DNA of 13,050 nucleotides from Trachelipus rathkii (GCA_015478945.1 JABUQX010028397.1:17501-30550), one strand, 5' to 3'. Shown: positions 1-9,214, counted from the stretch's first letter. The notes: a model not told the origin generated them from the sequence alone. Numbers and translations: made by a program.

Positions 1-2
1 GT

Positions 3-760
3 CTGTGGTTCCGGGTCGTGCAAGAGCAAGCCTTCCATGCATACCACCTAGCAGAAAGACCAGATCCGGGCCAAACGACTGTCGCACCCGTGTGCATTTG
101 CCGGTGGTTCTGCAAACGAGCATCGATATATCCTGCCTTTTCTGCACAAGTCTGTTTACCATGAGCATGCTTTACACGTAAATTCTTACTGTCAACAGCA
201 GAATACAACCACATATGGACAGGACAAAATCCGCACGCAATGTCATCAGAGTTCACCAGGGCGAAATTTACGGTAAACATCTGGGGTGGAATCTTGGGGA
301 TATATGCTGGACCTGTCATCATTCCACACGGTTTGGATGGACCTGCGTATCCTGCAACTACTCCAAACACGGCTTCCACAAGCTCAATGGACGACATTAC
401 CTTGCGACCAGCCATAGACGATTGGTTCCAACGGATGGCTGCCACGCACTTCAGCCACCAAGTAACGAGCGCATGCTGAAACAGGCACTTAGTCTGACAA
501 ATGGTATAGGAGAGGGGACCAGTTTGCGTGGCCTGCAAATGCTCCGACCTCATGCCCTGAATTATTTAATTCTTTTGGGGGCATGTGAAAGTGTTGGTAC
601 AGTTAACCCTAGTCAACACAGAGAGTCGGACTGATTCCCAGCGAATATCCTACTAGAACAATATCAGACACAGTGGTTGGCCTGTTCCGGTAGAGTCCGA
701 CAGCATATGGCAGGCCAATGTAACGATAATTAGGTACAGCAGAACACTTGAACCCTGTAA
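3..760 (+). pseudogene. Decayed Tc1/mariner-like (DDE) transposase, partial
   Basis: Relic of the catalytic part of an IS630/Tc1/mariner-superfamily transposase, of the arthropod type often found with an N-terminal DUF4817 domain (family placement is from memory of the pattern). The frame beginning at base 3 carries HIWTGQNPHAM, then AKFTVNIWGGILG, then GPVIIPHGLDGPAY, matching the family order 'hVWadENPHa / fsvNVWaGilGd / GPyfLP.RLnG..Y'. FQRMAATHF (about 432-458) corresponds to 'FQHDGAPpHF'. The block equivalent to 'GrGgpvaWPARSPDL' continues in another frame (about 505-566). FFWGHVK returns to the first frame (570-590). RVRQHMAGQCND lies in the third frame (about 692-727). In-frame stops occur at 162-164 and 477-479. 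The first catalytic Asp site has become Pro followed by stop, so the copy is dead. The N-terminal DNA-binding part lies outside the window. An AATAAA follows at 768-773. Confidence 0.72.
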
Positions 761-767
761 TGTTCCA

Positions 768-773
768 AATAAA
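768..773 (+). promoter_or_regulatory. AATAAA polyadenylation-like hexamer after the transposase relic
   Basis: AATAAA lies 8 bases after the presumed end of the decayed transposase reading frame, which is where a compact transposon would carry its poly(A) signal. In AT-rich DNA the hexamer is frequent by chance, so position is the only support. Confidence 0.3.
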
Positions 774-1090
774 ATGTTCATAACAAGCTACCATTGTTTT
801 GCTTATTACAACCTCGCTCAAAACATCTACGTTTGTTTATACAAAATATTCCCTTTATACTCCTATAACCACGGAGACTAATAGATTACGCATCTGCAGC
901 ATACATAACATTAGAATACCCAAATCTCCGTACATTATAACGACGCCGTTCACATCACGTGTTTACCTCCCACTATCGTAATCTTTGAAACGAAGCGTCA
1001 AAAAATAGGCTTGTATTTAACAATAAAGTGGTTCCTATTTTTTTCTAATCAGCCCTCCGGAGTTTGTCGCAGGTGTTTTTGAATCACCTG
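774..1090. other. Non-coding stretch, no recognisable feature
   Basis: Moderately AT-rich, complex DNA between the transposase relic and the first AT array. Short open frames here (for example 799-981 +) show no domain-like pattern. It may hold the 3' non-coding end of the transposon, but the partner terminal inverted repeat would lie left of the window and cannot be tested. Confidence 0.4.
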
Positions 1091-1248
1091 TATATATATT
1101 AATATATAATAATATATATATATATATATATAGTATATAATATATATTATATTATATATATATATATAATAATATAATATATATATATAATTATATATTA
1201 ATATATATATAATAATAATATTAGTATATATAGTATATATATATAGTA
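1091..1248. repeat. AT-rich simple repeat, imperfect (TA)n
   Basis: Almost pure alternating T and A, broken by frequent single-base slips that create AAT, ATT and TAA trinucleotides. A predicted Tyr/Ile-only frame on the - strand is simply this repeat translated. Confidence 0.95.
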
Positions 1249-1301
1249 TGATAGGGTGCATCTTGTTGAAAGCTACCAACAGTACATGCCAATAAATATG
1301 G

Positions 1302-1332
1302 CGATTCTATAAAGCTCCAGCAAAGATTCTGT
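1302..1332 (+). repeat. Solitary copy of the 23-bp minisatellite unit
   Basis: This stretch holds one unit plus partial neighbours of the same sequence that forms the 11-copy array at 2397-2658, including the key block TAAAGCTCCAGCAAAG and the flanking GATTCT, with one A missing. It lies about 1.1 kb from the array and in the same orientation. It is either an outlying remnant of a once longer array or an insertion of it. Confidence 0.75.
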
Positions 1333-1381
1333 AAAAATCCATCAAACGATTTTTTTTATATTTTATTTTTTTATTTTTTGT

Positions 1382-1423
<42 letters not shown>

Positions 1424-1493
1424 TAATTATAATAATATATATATATATATAATAAATAGTATAATAATATTTAGTATATATAATAATATATAT
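1382..1493. repeat. AT-rich simple repeat, imperfect (TA)n
   Basis: Alternating TA with interspersed AAT and ATT slips, preceded by a T-rich tract (1350-1380). Confidence 0.95.
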
Positions 1494-1984
1494 CATTTTT
1501 GTATATTTAGGTGTTTAACTTCAATAAACTATATATATTTATGAAGTTTTAATATATTTTAATTGCATGGAGTCCTCTCGATAGGCCAATCTGCCAGCTG
1601 CAGCGCCTAGACCTATTTATGAATGTTTATAGCTAATAACATAAGGTAAAATTTAGTATTAAACATGTACAAATTTTTTTCACATTTTGATTTGATGTAG
1701 AATGATAATCACAAAAAATACTTATCGAACTTAAAAAAAGTTTGTTACAAATCATTTTTCGCGTGACGTCACGAATCTGAAAAAAAAAATCACCAATCCT
1801 ACAGTAAATAGTTTGTCAATATTATTTTGAACGTCGACATAAAGAGTAAACTTGATTTAAAATTTGAGATTAGATCCTGTACAAGCAGTTTAAGGAAATA
1901 TATGATTCTAACGAAATTAGTTTCAACACTGAAGAATACTCGTTTAAATAAATATCGCCCTAATTATGTATATTAATAGAATAA
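1494..1984. other. AT-rich non-coding stretch
   Basis: About 490 bases with no coding pattern and several A or T homopolymers. The only compact features are the 12-bp palindrome at 1762-1773, listed separately, and a slightly GC-richer patch at about 1565-1620 with no recognisable identity. Confidence 0.4.
1762..1773. promoter_or_regulatory. Perfect palindrome containing a consensus CRE (TGACGTCA)
   Basis: CGTGACGTCACG is a perfect 12-bp palindrome and contains the full 8-bp cAMP-response element TGACGTCA at 1764-1771, the classical binding site for CREB/ATF bZIP dimers. No gene start is visible nearby, so a regulatory role is not supported beyond the motif itself; it may be a chance site or part of a transposable element. 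Confidence 0.25.
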
Positions 1985-2396
<412 letters not shown>

Positions 2397-2397
<1 letters not shown>

Positions 2398-2658
2398 ATA
2401 AAGCTCCAGCAAAAGATTCTATAAAGCTCCAGCAAAAGATTCTGTAAAGCTCCAGCAAAAGATTCTTTAAAGCTAAAGCAAAAGATTTTAGAAAGCTTCA
2501 GCAAAAGATTCCGTAAAGCTCCAGCAAAAGATTCTGTAAAGCTCCAGCAAAAGATTCTGTAAAGATCCAGCAAAAGATTCCTTAAAGCTCCAGCAAAAGA
2601 AAAGATTATAACTATAAAGCTCCAGCAAAAGATTCTGTAAAGCTCCAGCAAAAGATCC
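2397..2658 (+). repeat. 23-bp minisatellite, 11 tandem copies
   Basis: Eleven head-to-tail units with consensus start TGTAAAGCTCCAGC followed by AAAAGATTC. Unit starts: 2397, 2420, 2443, 2466, 2489, 2512, 2535, 2558, 2581, 2613 and 2636. The 2581 unit carries a 9-base insertion; the others differ by a few substitutions. On the - strand the unit contains no stop in any frame, and 23 is not divisible by 3. Translation therefore cycles through all three frames and yields the same 23-residue peptide in every one. This explains the long - strand open frames at 2376-2651 and 2488-2718, which I do not treat as genes. Confidence 0.95.
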
Positions 2659-2843
2659 TCCGAAATACCAAAGAGCAGAGGACCTGAGATAATATTGGAA
2701 GATATAAGAGATTTCCAAATCTTCCGTTAAGGATAGATTTGAACACTTAGAAAGAACGGAGCTTAAATCAATTGGACGTTAGAGAGTTGAGTGGAGTCTC
2801 CCTTTATCGTCACAAGTTGGATGGACTTACGTTCCAGCACGGA

Positions 2844-2976
2844 GGAAAGGTTGAAATTAATAAACATAACCAAGGTTGTAATCTGTCAACCAATAATCTC
2901 ATTCTGTCCAATTCTGGAAAGGTTGAAACATAACCAAAGTTGTAATCTGGCAGCCAATAATCTCATTCTGTCCATT
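2844..2976 (+). repeat. Tandem duplication, period 72 bp, two copies
   Basis: The first copy (2844-2915) and second copy (2916-2976) share GGAAAGGTTGAAA, then CATAACCAA, TTGTAATCTG, and CCAATAATCTCATTCTGTCC. The second copy lacks 8 bases after the first block and has a few substitutions. A frame open on the + strand across it (2791-3030) shows no protein pattern. Confidence 0.85.
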
Positions 2977-3859
2977 TTTTTTATTTGTTTCTTTACGATA
3001 TTTTTATTCTCTATTTGTATGCCAATCTAGTCCTATCTCACTTTTTGTCTTTCATCACATCTTTATATCCTGTTTTCCTCTATAGTTTTTTGTCTATCCA
3101 TATTATATTCATGATTTTTCCTTTTTTTTTCTTTTAGTCGACTTTTTTACGTGGTTTCCTCATCTTTCAGTTTTTAAGCTGGGTCACAGTTTTAGTCTCC
3201 AATCTGAAGAGTTTCTCTATCTCCTTTTTCCCTTGAAACTGAGTGTTGACCATAATTGTCTATGATTTCATCCTTATCTCTCTTACATTATTTTATTTTA
3301 TTTTCTCTTTCTCTACGCCGAGTAAGCTTTCTCCCTTACAACTCTACTTTCAGATATTTTATGGATATTTTATACGAACTTCTTTTTTTTTTTTTATCTT
3401 ATTTCAGTAACTTTCTTTTTAGGTTTAACTGTGTCTTTGTAATTAATTTTATTCTACATACAAAACATTTCCTCAGTGGATATATGATGTCGGGGAAGAG
3501 TTAATATAGAACATACATTGTATGCTATATATAGACTAAAGTAGTAAACGATTTTTTTTCAGAAGGGGAAGGGGCCAGATTTTTCTCTTTTTATGTATTT
3601 GTCCATGATTGATTGAAACCCATTGTGTTTGTCTTTCCCTTGACATTTAGAGCCCTTCCGTTTAATCTTGATATTTAAATAACAAAATTTTTATGATAAC
3701 TAATCGTTCCATTTTCCCTTGGATGAATTAAGTAAGTAGAGTGAAATTCATCTTTGTCTCCTAATCCTAAAAAGGCAAATTTAAACTATATTTTCGTGTT
3801 CATTTGATTCTTTCAATTTCTGTGCTATCCAAACGAAGGGGCTTAATTGCCTTTTTCTA
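2977..3859. other. Long T-rich non-coding stretch, nothing recognisable
   Basis: Nearly 900 bases, strongly pyrimidine-biased on the + strand with many T homopolymers up to about ten. No convincing coding frame, structured RNA or inverted repeat was seen. The frame at 3256-3504 is Phe/Leu/Ser-rich because of the T bias and has no domain pattern. Confidence 0.5.
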
Positions 3860-3860
3860 A

Positions 3861-3980
3861 TATAACATATATATTATATATTATATATATATTATATATT
3901 ATATATAATATTATATATATATATATATAATATATAGTATATTATTATTATTATATTATATATATTTATAATATATTATA
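3861..3980. repeat. AT-rich simple repeat
   Basis: Imperfect (TA)n with ATT/TTA slips, ending directly at the G/T-rich block. Confidence 0.95.
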
Positions 3981-4165
3981 TCTGTTTGGAGAGGGTAGGG
4001 GATGGTGTGATGTGAGTAGTAGGGTAGGGTTAGTTTTGGCGATGGGATAGAGGGTGTAGTGATGGTATGGTGTGCTGTGAGTGGCGAGATGAGGTGGGTG
4101 TGTAATGAGGAAGGCTGTATCGCAGCGCACTACCCCGCTCCAAGCGGACAAAAAGTGCTAGTGTA
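3981..4165 (+). repeat. G/T-rich strand-asymmetric block
   Basis: From 3986 to about 4112 the + strand is almost devoid of C and is built of short GGT, GGG, GTG and GAT words such as GGGTAGGG, GATGG and GTGTGATG, like a heavily degraded (GT)n array. The last 50 bases (about 4115-4165) are balanced and contain the C-rich ACTACCCCGCTCC. The block is clamped between two AT arrays. Confidence 0.6.
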
Positions 4166-4170
4166 ATCAG

Positions 4171-4239
4171 ATAATATATTAATAATATATTATATATGAT
4201 ATATATATTATATATATATATATAGTATATATATATATA
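4171..4239. repeat. AT-rich simple repeat
   Basis: Imperfect (TA)n directly after the G/T-rich block. Confidence 0.95.
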
Positions 4240-4369
4240 GAAACTATCTCCAATATACACGCAATGGTGTACTTATCATATAGTATATATTTTATGGGAA
4301 ATTGTAATTGGTGTTATTAAAGATATTTAATTTATTTCAATATTATTAAATAATTTTTATTTTACTTAT

Positions 4370-4525
4370 ATTATTATATATATCTTATATATATATAGTA
4401 TTAGTATATATATATTTGATGATCGTAGTATTTATATATATATTATATATATTATATATTATTTACTATTATATATACTATATATATATATATATTATAT
4501 TTTATATACTATAATTAATATTTAT
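4370..4525. repeat. AT-rich simple repeat
   Basis: Imperfect (TA)n with a short non-repetitive break at about 4417-4430. Confidence 0.9.
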
Positions 4526-4971
4526 TTACCTCTCTTTCTAGTATTAATTTACACGATCGAATAAAAATCTCTGAATCCTTCGACAAAAACTTACAACTTT
4601 TGGTTTAACAGTTCTTGCGCTATTTATTTCAAAAACTAAAATATATGCCTTCAGGGAAAGCTCTGTAGTTTTGTTCAGAATCCTTGTGTAAGATTGTTAG
4701 TGACGGAAAATTGTAAAAAAAAAAATAAAAAAAAAATCAAAAAAAAATCATATCTCTCTCAAAAACTACCATAGCTACAGCGAAAAGAGGAATACATTTT
4801 TTTGGAATCCTCTGTAATATATTTTAGTTATGATAAATGTAAAAATATTGTAAAGAATTAGGAAAATAAAATACATTAAAAACAAATATTTTGGCTTTTT
4901 TTTTTTTTTGGAACAGGGGACATAGTATCATTTATATATAATGAAGACAAATTTAGTCATTACTTTATACG

Positions 4972-5250
4972 GCATGTAGGGGTCGAGCCGAACGGGGGGA
5001 ACATTTCTATGGGGGGGACGTTTTTTCCATACCCCTGTAGGGGTAGGGGCGGTAGGAACCCCCGCGAGCATTTCCTGTCAATCACCGATAAGAGCTGCGT
5101 TGGTTGCCTTTGGAGACGCTCTTCTCCCCCGGATGGTTGGGGGAATGTAGTGCCTTACCGTGCGTTCCCCGGAAGCCGTAGAGACCTGTTCCGGATTCTC
5201 TGCATCGGTGCGGGTATTACGCTCTTGGGGTATTTCTTGTTAGTGTATAA
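4972..5250 (+). repeat. GC-rich core, copy 1 of a dispersed repeat
   Basis: A sharp GC island in AT-rich DNA. It contains the exact 19-base block GGGGGGGACGTTTTTTCCA (5011-5029), also found at 10819-10837. Further matches to copy 2, in the same order, are GTAGGG-GAGGGGCGG-AGGAACC-like sequence, CCTTACC, TCCCC-G-GAAG, GAGAGACCT-like sequence and a closing GGTATTT-TTG. Possible hairpins: TACCCC/GGGGTA at 5030-5045 and CCCCC/GGGGG at about 5125-5142. The 87-codon ATG frame at 5009-5272 is not conserved in copy 2. Confidence 0.7.
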
Positions 5251-5369
5251 AAAAACTGTGCAACAATTTTAATGAGATTTAATGTCTATTTATGTTTAAA
5301 CGAGTAATTTCGCAATAAATGAGGTCTCTAAAATGGTCTTCTCTTAATCATGATGTTACTATAGATTAT

Positions 5370-5572
5370 TAACAATATATTTTTTTTTTTTTTTTTTTTT
5401 AGCATTTTTCCTATGTATAATATTTTATTCTGCAGGATATTCCAAAATATGTATTTGTCTTTTTCGCTTGTTTAGCTGATTTTTGTAATTTTTTGAGATA
5501 TTTATATTTTTTATTATAATTTTTTTTTAATTTTTTTTTTTTTTTTTTTTTTTACATTTTTCGCACTAAAAT
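5370..5572. repeat. T homopolymer tracts in the right arm
   Basis: T runs of about 20 (5380-5400) and about 25 (5530-5553) interrupted by complex arm sequence. They match the A tracts in the left arm (4715-4748) in inverted order. Confidence 0.85.
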
Positions 5573-5716
5573 GTTACGCTAGGATTCCTTAACAATGTAT
5601 TGCTCTTTTCCCTGTTATTCTATGTTGTTAGTTTTTGAAGATATTGAGTTGTAGGTTTTTAAATCCATATTTAATCGACCGATATATTTCTAATTAGTCA
5701 TTTATAAGTATCTTAT

Positions 5717-6289
5717 TTATTATATAAGTAATTATCATATCTATATATATAGTTTATATAGTATATTATTATTTTAATGTATATTTTATTATATTAATAT
5801 TATATATTATTATATATATATTATTATTATTATTTATTGTATATAGTTATATTATATTTATATATATATTTATTATATATATTATATATTATTATTATAT
5901 ATATATATTTATATATTATATTATATATTAATTTACTATATATATATTATATATATATTAATATACTAGTTTATATTATAATTATATATTACTAGTATAA
6001 TATTATACTTATTTATTAATTATATAGGTATATGTATATATATTTATATATTTATGTTCTATTATTATATATTATTATTATCTTATATATTTATTTATTT
6101 ATATATATACTATATATTATATATTTTATATATTATATATTATTATATATAATATATAATATATATATTATAATTATAGTATATACTATATATATACTAC
6201 TATATATATTATATATATATATAATATATAATAGATATATATATATATATTTATATAATATTATTATTATATATATATATATATATATT
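5717..6289. repeat. Longest AT-rich simple repeat in the window
   Basis: About 570 bases containing virtually only A and T, with TAT, TTA and ATTATT words. The apparent 97-residue Tyr/Ile frame at 6032-6325 is this repeat translated. Confidence 0.95.
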
Positions 6290-6670
<381 letters not shown>

Positions 6671-6728
6671 CATTGGTATTAATTGTGATGTAATAGGCAA
6701 TACCAATTTATTTATTCGACGCCAAATA

Positions 6729-7022
6729 TTAGTTTATCCAGTTTCGCTCTCCAGTTTCGTCGATCCGCTTCAGTTCCCCCAATTCAGGGAAACCGTGTTT
6801 CCAAAGCACCGCCTCCATCTCATCCCTCCATTCCTCCTCAGTCTTCCTATTGGTCTTTTTCTTTTCGATCTCCACTCCCAATACCTTTTCGCCACCCTTC
6901 TGTCGTCCATTCTTTCCAGGTGACCCAATCACCTTATCTGAGCCTTTTCTATCTTGTTTATAAAAGAACAGACCTACCCCCACCCTTTTTCTAATTCCCC
7001 TACTTTTCACATCCAATTTTTC
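6729..7022 (-). pseudogene. Probable C-terminal tail of a LINE (RTE-like) reverse transcriptase
   Basis: A 97-codon frame on the - strand opens after a stop at 7023-7025 and has no ATG near its start, which suggests a fragment. Its distal half reads K-N-G-R-Q-K-G-G-E-K-V-L-G-V-E, then a Lys-rich linker, NRKTEEEWRDEMEAVL, KHGFPELGELKRI, and GERNWIN. This follows the pattern seen at the C-terminus of many arthropod endonuclease/reverse-transcriptase polyproteins: 'GRw.kkVLew.p..kr.rGRPr.RWrDe.e..L...G......a.DR..Wr'. The diagnostic GRP is degraded, leaving NRK, and the Asp-Arg before the final Trp reads Glu-Arg. The rest of the reverse transcriptase is not found upstream on this strand (7030-7350). 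The alternative is a chance frame in purine-rich DNA. The call is by pattern only. Confidence 0.4.
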
Positions 7023-7344
7023 CTACTCTTTCTCAGCATTGCTCTAATCCCTTAGGGGTTTCATTTCAGTGACCTTTATATTATACTTCTTAACTTAGTG
7101 GTTTTCATTTACCACTCCACTACATACGTTAGTTACATCTGCGTTAGAATAGTCTCGAAAATAACCTTCTTATCCAGAAAAGGCACCCTCACATTCTTCA
7201 GCAATAGCTAGAAAGCTCCCAAACATCTACCGTAATAATAATTTACAGTGTTGGTCGAATTTATATGTTTATATAGCAAAATGTCACGTGAGAAGATGTT
7301 GAATCACAATATAGTTGCTAACCATTGCAGTTTGTCTAATATAC

Positions 7345-7585
7345 ATTAGGAGCGTTGGGTAGGTTAAGTTTTGATAGATTTTGTAAGATTTATATAAGAG
7401 TATATTGTAAGGTTAGCAGCAATTGATAGATTAGGAGCGTTGTTAGGTTAAGTTTGTTAAGTATTGATAGGTTGAGTTATTGTTGTTAGGTTTTGATAGG
7501 TTAACAGCTATTGATAGGTTAGAACTGTTGCTTAGGTTAGTACTTTTGTATTAGGTTAAGTTTTGTTAGATATTGTTACGTTATA
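7345..7585 (+). repeat. Degenerate telomere-like (TTAGG-related) array
   Basis: A G/T-rich degenerate repeat built of TTAGGTTAAG, TTGATAGGTT/TTGATAGATT and GTTGTTAGG words. TTGATAGRTT occurs five times and TAGGTTAAGTTT three times. A longer unit recurs: AGGAGCGTTG followed by (T)TAGGTTAAGTTT occurs at about 7348 and again at about 7433. The (A)GCAGCAATTGATAG block has a related AACAGCTATTGATAG downstream. TTAGG is the canonical arthropod telomere unit, but no perfect TTAGGTTAGG run longer than about two units is present. Confidence 0.65.
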
Positions 7586-7955
7586 CCCTGTTTAGACAAG
7601 GCTTGAAATGACCACAGTTAGTATCCACTATCCAGATCGAAAATTCAGTTAGTGTGGACGAAAAGGGAATAAAATCTCTTGAGAAAACTAGAATGTTTAT
7701 TCCTTCTTTTTGAAATATTTCTCGGAAATTTGTTTATCTCCAAGGAAAATATGCTTGCTTTGGGAAAGTCCAAAATATAAACAATGCTATATTTATATTT
7801 CTAAAATAAATGTTTCAATTTGTAAAAATATGTTTGATAAATTTCATTTATGAAATTTAAGATAAAATTTATTAACTTACGCTTTAAAAAAATAAAAAAA
7901 AGGTGAATAATTTAGCATAGCATAACCGTGCGAACGCTGTACCCTGTTTGTTGGG

Positions 7956-8013
7956 AATATCCCGGAACATTGTGAAGACATGAAAATGTGCACACATTTT
8001 CCGGGGAAATATT
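7956..8013. repeat. Nested inverted repeat (hairpin-capable)
   Basis: The inner arms GAAAATGTG (7982-7990) and CACATTTTC (7993-8001) are perfectly complementary with a 2-base spacer. An outer imperfect pair, AATATCCCGGAA (7956-7967) and TTCCGGGGAAATATT (7999-8013), encloses them. Confidence 0.7.
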
Positions 8014-8070
8014 TGTATAATGTGAATGACTTTCGAAGCTTTGCCTTAATCTCCTACTGCTTTCTTAAGC

Positions 8071-8086
8071 GTTATATCGATATAAC
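8071..8086. repeat. Perfect 16-bp palindrome
   Basis: GTTATATCGATATAAC reads identically on both strands. It sits in otherwise unremarkable AT-rich sequence. Confidence 0.9.
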
Positions 8087-8128
8087 ACTATCGTTGGATA
8101 TCAGATACTTACTCAACTTATAGCTACC

Positions 8129-8161
<33 letters not shown>

Positions 8162-8290
8162 ATTTATATATATATATATATATATTCCTCTGGTTTCCTC
8201 TCCGTCCATCTCGATTTTATACTTACTATTATTATATATATACTATTTATATATATATAATATATATATATATAATATATTATATATTAT
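8129..8290. repeat. Two AT-rich simple repeats with a short spacer
   Basis: (TA)n at 8129-8186 and 8226-8290, separated by about 40 bases of pyrimidine-rich unique sequence. Confidence 0.95.
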
Positions 8291-8469
8291 GGTGTTATAT
8301 GTATGTATGTTTGCATGCGAACAGTTAATAATAGGAGGTTGTATTTCATATCCTGGTTGGAGTAGACCAATTATGGTTTGTCAAATTCAACCTCACGCGA
8401 ATTCTTCCTCTATTTCCAAACTGACCCCTGATTTTCTTTAATCAATTAACGTCCTCACACACACACACT
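8291..8469. other. Unique spacer with a short (AC)n
   Basis: Non-coding, base composition less extreme than its neighbours. It ends with a short (CA)n run, CACACACACACTC, at about 8457-8470 that leads directly into an AT array. Confidence 0.45.
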
Positions 8470-8578
8470 CATATATATATATATACTATAATATAGTAGT
8501 ATATATAGTTATATATATGATATATAGTATATATATAATAATAGTTATATATATACGTATATAGTATTAGTATATTAT
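8470..8578. repeat. AT-rich simple repeat
   Basis: Imperfect (TA)n with TAG interruptions, directly after the (AC)n run, forming a compound microsatellite. Confidence 0.95.
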
Positions 8579-8621
8579 TTCAGTTGGCGTATGCTAGATG
8601 TTTTTCAACAATGGGTTAGGA

Positions 8622-8757
8622 GATATAATATACTATATATTATATATTATATATTATATATTATATATAATAAGTATATATATACTATTATATACTATAT
8701 ATATATTATATATGATATTATATATATATATATAGTATATATTATATATATATATCA
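8622..8757. repeat. AT-rich simple repeat
   Basis: Imperfect (TA)n with a regular TATAT-TATAT slip. The small + frame over it is the repeat translated. Confidence 0.95.
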
Positions 8758-8830
8758 TTATAGTGTAGTTGCGCATTAGTATAAAAAAGAACATTTTTTA
8801 TTATTTGGTAAACTCTTTTAAATTGTCTTT

Positions 8831-9090
8831 TATTATATATACTATTATATAGTATATATATATATATATTATATTAATATATATATAGTATGATATATAT
8901 TATATATATAATATATATTATTATTATATATATACATATACTATTTATATATATATATATATTATATATTATATATTATATGTATATTATACATATGTAT
9001 ACCTATATATATTTATATGACTATATATATTAGATATTATATATATATATATAATACTATTAGTACGTATAGTTATATATATATAATAAT
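8831..9090. repeat. AT-rich simple repeat
   Basis: About 260 bases of imperfect (TA)n with rare CATA, GTATA and ACGT interruptions. Confidence 0.95.
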
Positions 9091-9151
9091 TAAATTAGAT
9101 TTAAAATTGCAAGTGAAGGCAACAATATGACGCACGAAAAGTACGACGAGC

Positions 9152-9170
9152 GGGAGGCGGCTAGCCTCCC
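9152..9170. repeat. GC-rich hairpin, 7-bp stem
   Basis: GGGAGGC (9152-9158) and GCCTCCC (9164-9170) are perfectly complementary around a 5-base loop. This is notable because the surrounding sequence is AT-rich. Confidence 0.75.
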
Positions 9171-9214
9171 TTAATATCATTGTATGGTATACGAAATATT
9201 TTGTTTCAAGCTTC

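Larger units (their letters stand above)
4554..5683. mobile_element. Foldback-like element: inverted repetitive arms around a GC-rich core
   Basis: The left arm (4554 to about 4855), read as its reverse complement, aligns along its length with the right arm (about 5370-5683). Shared blocks in order from the core outward are ACAATAT with a T tract, GGATTCC or GGATATTCC, ATGTATT, TTTTCGCT-GT, TAGCT, TTTTTGAGA, a 20-plus T tract, TTTTCCG/TTTCGCACTAA, a second AGGATTC, TTTCCCTG, TTAGTTTTTGAA, and at the outer edge TTTAATCGACCG against TTATTCGATCG. Each arm contains the same submotif twice (left about 4614-4680 and 4742-4817; right about 5435-5510 and 5580-5650). Between the arms is a GC-rich core (4972-5250). 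Long inverted arms built of short subrepeats are the hallmark of foldback-type DNA elements. There is no transposase inside, so it would be non-autonomous. No target-site duplication was identified. Confidence 0.5.
7586..8128. other. AT-rich non-coding stretch with two inverted repeats
   Basis: No coding pattern. Apart from the nested inverted repeat (7956-8013) and the 16-bp palindrome (8071-8086), listed separately, nothing is recognised. Confidence 0.4.

Noticed and set aside
1049..1279. Tyr/Ile-rich open frame on the - strand over an AT array
   Set aside because: It is (TA)n translated, with no complex sequence beyond a few codons at its ends.
9152..9170. Bacterial-type terminator (GC hairpin followed by TT)
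   Set aside because: The window is eukaryotic in character, the T run is only two bases, and no gene ends there.
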